A stretch of 64,000 bases of DNA from JBGAJN01 sp044224905 (GTDB lineage: Bacteria > Verrucomicrobiota > Verrucomicrobiia > Limisphaerales > JBGAJN01). The notes under the pieces were generated by a model. It was not told the origin of the DNA. It searched no databases and worked only from the letters and a program-made list of their open reading frames with translations. Each line of letters begins with the position of its first letter. The stretch's first letter is position 1. The DNA is taken from contig JBGAJN010000001.1 of assembly GCA_044224905.1 (NCBI GenBank), forward strand, positions 372,001-436,000, in the 5' to 3' direction. Of the stretch, positions 60,299 through 64,000 are shown piece by piece. The position numbers were made by a program, and so were the translations under genes.

Positions 60299-60952
60299 AT
60301 GAATCCAAGCTATTTCATCGGCTGGTGTTTGTTCCGGACGATCTACGCGACCTACTTCCGGTGGCGTGTGTTCAATCCGGAACGCGTGCCGTTGACCGGT
60401 CCGGTGATCCTCGCGAGCAATCACGCGAGCTTCATCGATCCGCCGCTCGTGGGCTCCGCCCTGAAGCGCGATATCAACTACCTCGCGCGCGAATCGTTGT
60501 TTCGTTATCCCGGCATCGGCGCCCTGCTTCGCTCGTGGAACTCCGTGCCGGTGGACCGCGACGGCGGCGGCGCGAAGGGTTTGAAGATGATCATCGACCG
60601 GTTGCACGCGGGCGGCGCGATCATTCTATTCCCGGAAGGCACGCGCACGAAGGACGGTAAGCTGCAGCCGGCACGCTCGGGAATCGGTCTGACGGTCATC
60701 AAGTCCGAGGCGCCGGTGGTGCCGGTCCGCGTGTTCGGAACGTTCGAGGCGTACAACCGATCGATGAAAATTCCGCATCCGCATCGCATCGCCGTGAAGT
60801 ATGCACCGCCGATGGATTTCGCCGTGCTGCGCGCGGAAGCGAAGACATGCTCGAAGCCGCGGTTGAAGGAGATTTATCAGGAAGTCGCCGACGAAATCAT
60901 GGCGGTCATCGCCAAGCTGGAGCCGTGCGAGGACAAGACGACGTTTCCGTAG
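60299..60952 (+). CDS. plsC: 1-acyl-sn-glycerol-3-phosphate acyltransferase
   Basis: 217 residues with the acyltransferase blocks: NHASFIDPPLVG (H-x4-D), LRSWNSVPVDRDG, IILFPEGTRTKDG and APVVPVRVFG. It adds the second acyl chain in phospholipid synthesis at the inner membrane. ATG 60299 is where family similarity begins; an open frame extends far upstream through the antisense of the RND gene and is spurious. No Shine-Dalgarno was seen. It ends four bases from the convergent pyrD stop. Confidence 0.92.
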   Translation: MNPSYFIGWCLFRTIYATYFRWRVFNPERVPLTGPVILASNHASFIDPPLVGSALKRDINYLARESLFRYPGIGALLRSWNSVPVDRDGGGAKGLKMIIDRLHAGGAIILFPEGTRTKDGKLQPARSGIGLTVIKSEAPVVPVRVFGTFEAYNRSMKIPHPHRIAVKYAPPMDFAVLRAEAKTCSKPRLKEIYQEVADEIMAVIAKLEPCEDKTTFP

Positions 60953-60956
60953 GCGG

Positions 60957-62057
60957 TCACTTCGCCGTGCCGACGGCCGCGGCGAGATTCTTCAAGCCCG
61001 CCTGTTCCACTCGCTGCCGCAAGCCGCGCACGATTTCGCGGACGATGCCCGGTCCTTCGTAAACGAGGCCGGTGTAAATCTGCACGAGCGACGCGCCGGC
61101 GGCGATCTTCTCCCACGCGTCGGCGGCGTTGAAAATCCCGCCCACGCCGATGATCGGCAGCGCGCCGCGTGTTTGCCGGTGCAAGTGGCGGATGACTTCG
61201 GTGCTGCGTTGCGTCAGCGGCTTCCCGCTGAGACCGCCGGTCTCGGCGTAAATCTTCTTCAACTGCTCGTCGCTGCTGTCCGGCCGCGTGATCGTGGTGT
61301 TCGTTGCGACGATGCCTGCGATCTGGCGCGGGCCCACGAGTTCGAGGATTTCATCAAGCGCTTCGAAGGAGAGATCGGGTGCGACCTTCACCAAGATCGG
61401 TTTGCGCGCGCCGTCGCCGGCATTGATCTGCTGCAATGCGGCGAAAATCTCATCGAGCGCCGCCTTGTCCTGGAGTTGCCGCAAGTTCGGCGTGTTCGGT
61501 GAGCTGACGTTGACGACAAAGAAATCCGCGTGGGCACGCAAAACGCGGAAGGAGTTCGCGTAATCCTCGGCGGCTTTCTCGAGCGGCGTGATCTTGGACT
61601 TGCCGAGGTTGATGCCGACAGGATGTGCGGGCCAGCGACCGGACGCCCGCCATTCGGCGAGTTTCACCGCCAGCGCTTCGGCGCCGCGATTGTTGAAGCC
61701 CATGCGATTGATCAGCGCACGGTCGGGGATCGCGCGGAACATGCGTGGCGCGGGATTGCCGGGCTGCTCGTGCCACGTGACACCGCCGAGCTCCGCGAAA
61801 CCGAAGCCGAGGGCAGCCCATGCGGGCACAGCCGCAGCGTGTTTGTCCATGCCCGCAGCAAGCCCGACGGGATTGGGGAATCGCAGACCGAACAGTTCCA
61901 CCGGCAATTCCTCCGCGCCATAGCACGCGCGCAGCAGGCCGCAAAACATTCTGTTCCGGCTCGCTGAACCGAGCGCGGAAAGGGTGCGGTTGTGGATCGA
62001 TTCCGAATCCTGCGTGAACAGCAACGGGCGCACGCAGTGGCGATAGAAGGCGGTCAT
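60957..62057 (-). CDS. pyrD: Dihydroorotate dehydrogenase (quinone), class 2
   Basis: Fourth step of pyrimidine synthesis, using FMN and membrane quinone. 366 residues. N-terminal amphipathic helix region MTAFYRHCVRPLLFTQDSESIH (class 2 feature), FPNPVGLAAGMDKHAAAV, GGVTWHEQPGN, MGFNNRGAEAL, INLGKSK, NVSSPNTPNLRQLQ, VKVAPDLSFE, ATNTTI, GVGGIFNAADAWEKIAAGASLVQIYTG. Start ATG 62057 overlaps the stop of the udg gene (ATGA); a longer frame is not supported. Confidence 0.95.
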   Translation of the reverse strand: MTAFYRHCVRPLLFTQDSESIHNRTLSALGSASRNRMFCGLLRACYGAEELPVELFGLRFPNPVGLAAGMDKHAAAVPAWAALGFGFAELGGVTWHEQPGNPAPRMFRAIPDRALINRMGFNNRGAEALAVKLAEWRASGRWPAHPVGINLGKSKITPLEKAAEDYANSFRVLRAHADFFVVNVSSPNTPNLRQLQDKAALDEIFAALQQINAGDGARKPILVKVAPDLSFEALDEILELVGPRQIAGIVATNTTITRPDSSDEQLKKIYAETGGLSGKPLTQRSTEVIRHLHRQTRGALPIIGVGGIFNAADAWEKIAAGASLVQIYTGLVYEGPGIVREIVRGLRQRVEQAGLKNLAAAVGTAK

Positions 62058-62950
62058 GCTTTCAAAAAGTAACCGCGCTGCTTCTCGCTGACCGGCAGGC
62101 CGAGCTTCTCCATCACGGCGAGCATGTCTTCCCACACGCGACGTTTTTCGGCGAGCGACTGGTTCCGCAACAGATAGCTCGGATGATACGTCGGCATCAC
62201 CGGGATGCCTTGGAACTGCTGCCAATTGCCGCGGAGTTTGGTAATGCCCGTCAAGCCCAGCAACCCTTCCACCGCCGTGCCGCCGAGCGCAACGATGACC
62301 TTGGGCTGGATAAGCGCGATCTGCTCCAGCAGGTAGGGCTTGCACGTGTTCATCTCGTCGGGGGTCGGCTTCCGATTGCCAGGTGCGCCGGGCGGCATAT
62401 TCGGGCGGCACTTCAAAATGTTCCCGATGTAAACCGTCTCGCGCGAGAATCCCATCGTCTGGATGATCCGCGTGAGCAGCTGGCCCGCTGCGCCAACGAA
62501 CGGTTCACCCTGCAAATCTTCGTCCGCCCCCGGCGCCTCACCGACGAACATCAGCGTGGCGTTGATGTCGCCCACGCCGAACACGACGTTCTTCCGCGCC
62601 GCCACGAGGTTCGGGCAACGCACACACGCGAGCGCACGAGCGCGCAAGGCGGCGAAGGCCGCGGCTTTGTCGCCCGGCGCAATGGGAGCCGCTACCGAAA
62701 CGGGCGTGACCACAGGGGCCGGAGCAGCCACCGGCGCGGGCGTTCGTAAAACGGGGCGCGGCATCGGAGTCGGCGACGGTGTGACCGTCGGGACGGCGAG
62801 ACGCGGCGATGGAGCTTTCGCGGGCGCGGTTGGTTGTGACAACGCAGCGAGCGCTTCCATCGACACCGGAACGAACCGCGCGCCCGCCGCTTTCATGTCC
62901 TGCAAGCGGTGGATCGCGGCGTCCAGCAACGACTGATAGGGGTCGTTCAT
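62054..62950 (-). CDS. Uracil-DNA glycosylase, family 4
   Basis: 298 residues. An N-terminal helical and Pro/Ala-rich linker (about 1-100) leads to the catalytic domain: CVRCPNL (two of four 4Fe-4S cysteines), MFVGEAPGADEDLQGEPFVGAAGQLL (catalytic loop), YIGNILKCRPN and CKPYL (remaining cysteines) and MPTYHPSYLLRN (HPSYLL). It removes uracil from DNA in base excision repair. The long linker is unusual for the family. Start ATG 62950 precedes the helical part and fits the length; it is coupled to pyrD. Confidence 0.92.
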   Translation of the reverse strand: MNDPYQSLLDAAIHRLQDMKAAGARFVPVSMEALAALSQPTAPAKAPSPRLAVPTVTPSPTPMPRPVLRTPAPVAAPAPVVTPVSVAAPIAPGDKAAAFAALRARALACVRCPNLVAARKNVVFGVGDINATLMFVGEAPGADEDLQGEPFVGAAGQLLTRIIQTMGFSRETVYIGNILKCRPNMPPGAPGNRKPTPDEMNTCKPYLLEQIALIQPKVIVALGGTAVEGLLGLTGITKLRGNWQQFQGIPVMPTYHPSYLLRNQSLAEKRRVWEDMLAVMEKLGLPVSEKQRGYFLKA

Positions 62951-63485
62951 CGCGGCGATGTTAAAGGCGCACCGCGCACGCGCACGCAAAATTTTTCTCC
63001 GTCTGCACGTGGTTAAAATGTTTCACGTTGTCGACGCGGGCACAGCGTCGGCGACGCGTCACTCGCACCGACTCAGCGAATCACCCCAGTTTTTCAACGT
63101 TCCGCCCGATTCGCCCGCTGGCACGGCGGTTGCGACACCTCCCGTTGATGGCGTGAGTTGGCGGTTATTGAACATCTGAAATTGAAACTGACTTCCAGCC
63201 CGAGGTCGGGAATTGCGATAGACGCGGCGGTGGGTTGATCACGGGCGGCGCAGAGACAGGATAATTATGAACGGGCATTGGACCACGCGGGGCTGGGTGC
63301 TTTGGTTGATGGTGCGGTCATGCTGGACGGGAACCGTCCGCGACAGCGTGCGATTCACCCTCGCGCGCGGCGGCGAATACTTGAACTCCTTGCGGCCAAG
63401 TCGACCGCGCAACGATTAGCAACGAACCAGGAAACCCTCTTCAATTTTCTTCAAACTTTCGCCCGCCTTTTGGTAAAGTGACGCC
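62951..63485. other. Gene-poor interval
   Basis: 535 bases with no recognised gene. Short open frames exist: one of 50 codons at 63267-63419, plus strand, with MNGHWTTRGWVLWLMV, and one in another frame at 63278-63481. Neither has a clear ribosome binding site or family. The first 230 bases hold a low-GC patch (AAAATTTTTC near 62990) but no hairpin with a T run. It contains the promoters for the udg gene on the left and the zinc-ribbon gene on the right; none was fixed. Confidence 0.6.
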
Positions 63486-63779
63486 ATGACGCGGCACTGT
63501 TACAAATGCGGTTGGGAATGGACGATTCCGGGCCTGCCGGGGCGGAGTGATTCCTGCCACCGCTGCAACGCCGACATGCGGGTCTGCCTCAACTGCGCCA
63601 GCTACGATCCCCGCGTGGCGCACCAATGCCGCGACCGCCGCGCCGAACCCGTTCAAGAAAAGGCGATGGCGAACTTCTGCGAGTGGTTCGACTTTGCCCG
63701 CCGCGAGTTCAAAGCGCCACAGGAGAACAAGACACGCGAACAATCCGCGCGCGATGCATTGAAGAAGTTGCTGGAGTAA
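63486..63779 (+). CDS. Small zinc-ribbon protein
   Basis: 97 residues. CYKCGWEW (C5, C8), CHRCNADM and CLNCASYD give three CxxC pairs, then QCRDRRAEPVQEKAMANFCEWFDF, a pattern found in short conserved Planctomycetes/Verrucomicrobia proteins of unknown function. A charged helix ends the protein. Zinc binding is expected; interaction partners unknown. No signal peptide. Confidence 0.82.
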   Translation: MTRHCYKCGWEWTIPGLPGRSDSCHRCNADMRVCLNCASYDPRVAHQCRDRRAEPVQEKAMANFCEWFDFARREFKAPQENKTREQSARDALKKLLE

Positions 63780-63811
63780 GCTCGCGGCCGCGCCGGTTCA
63801 CGCAGACCAAT

Positions 63812-64000
63812 TCACAGCTTCCGTCGGATTATTCCGATGATGTCCTTCGCCGGTCCAACCTTCAGCAACAGCGTCAGCGCAAGATAAACCAATCCCGCGA
63901 GGGTCATCGGAACGAACACTGCGCCCAAGCGCGTGAGCAGGTCGGCGTGACCCACATTGGTTTCCCAGAAACGCCGCGCGAACCACGCCGTCGCGCCCGC
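63812..64000 (-). CDS. murJ: MurJ-like lipid II flippase, C-terminal fragment (cut by window edge)
   Basis: 62 residues of an open frame that enters from the right edge and ends with stop TGA at 63812. It reads WETNVGHADLLTRLGAVFV, then the membrane segment PMTLAGLVYLALTLLLKVG, then KDIIGIIRRKL. This is the last helix and tail of MurJ/MviN proteins, which flip lipid II across the inner membrane for peptidoglycan synthesis. Only the C-terminus is visible, so the call is moderate. Confidence 0.7.
   Translation of the reverse strand, partial: AGATAWFARRFWETNVGHADLLTRLGAVFVPMTLAGLVYLALTLLLKVGPAKDIIGIIRRKL

Overview
The window reads as a GC-rich chromosome segment from a Verrucomicrobiota bacterium, most likely of the Pedosphaera/Limisphaerales type. 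This is inferred from the gene families: a PEP-CTERM protein, a pseudopilin with an H-x-G-x-x-N / F-x-D-G-H-V tail, NDNFADR/Ig secreted proteins, PQQ-like propellers, DUF1080/LamG-like secreted proteins, a sodium:solute symporter and a DUF6600 protein. No phage, insertion sequence, CRISPR array or rRNA operon was seen. Two tRNA genes (Glu-CTC and Ser-GGA) and the cut end of a murJ-like gene are present.

Layout. 1-4.7 kb: tRNA-Glu, two secreted proteins, a zinc alcohol dehydrogenase with an RluA pseudouridine synthase, a DUF6580-like membrane protein and a YfcE-like phosphodiesterase. 5.0-9.7 kb: a compact pilM-N-O-P-secretin operon closed by a run of hairpins. 9.7-10.5 kb: a gene-free stretch holding a 21-bp tandem repeat array (about 19-21 degenerate copies, open on both strands) with a perfect 33-nt palindrome. 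10.5-14.8 kb: an O-antigen ligase-like protein, an exported methyltransferase and metF. 14.8-19.6 kb: one very long pyruvate:ferredoxin oxidoreductase. 19.9-25.3 kb: a UreF-like protein, a symporter with two paralogous secreted proteins, an XRE regulator and asd. 25.5-34.3 kb: a BNR propeller, an EhpF-like adenylating enzyme, two PQQ-like propellers divergent from a MarR regulator, and a DUF4118-like membrane protein. 34.3-41.6 kb: tRNA-Ser, a DUF6600 protein, an ECF sigma factor locus that resembles CnrYXH in layout, and a di-heme YVTN propeller. 41.8-44.1 kb: secreted proteins, one of them an Ig protein that ends in a pseudopilin-like C-terminus.

44.1-62.9 kb is mostly minus strand and devoted to the envelope. 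It carries an MlaE-F-D lipid-transport set coupled to an MMPL/RND protein and to a W-P-aromatic repeat protein, then YebC, a YbjQ-like protein, Kdo transferase (waaA), and a TolC / adaptor / RND efflux operon with a pseudopilin gene wedged between permease and adaptor. PlsC (plus strand), PyrD, a family 4 uracil-DNA glycosylase, a zinc-ribbon protein and murJ finish the window.

The most unusual items are the ambidextrous 21-bp repeat array, the Cnr-like ECF locus with two LTXXQ-type proteins, the Mla/MMPL/W-P-repeat operon, and two odd placements of pseudopilin parts (one inside an efflux operon, one fused to an Ig protein). All functions are read from motifs by eye; no database search was run.
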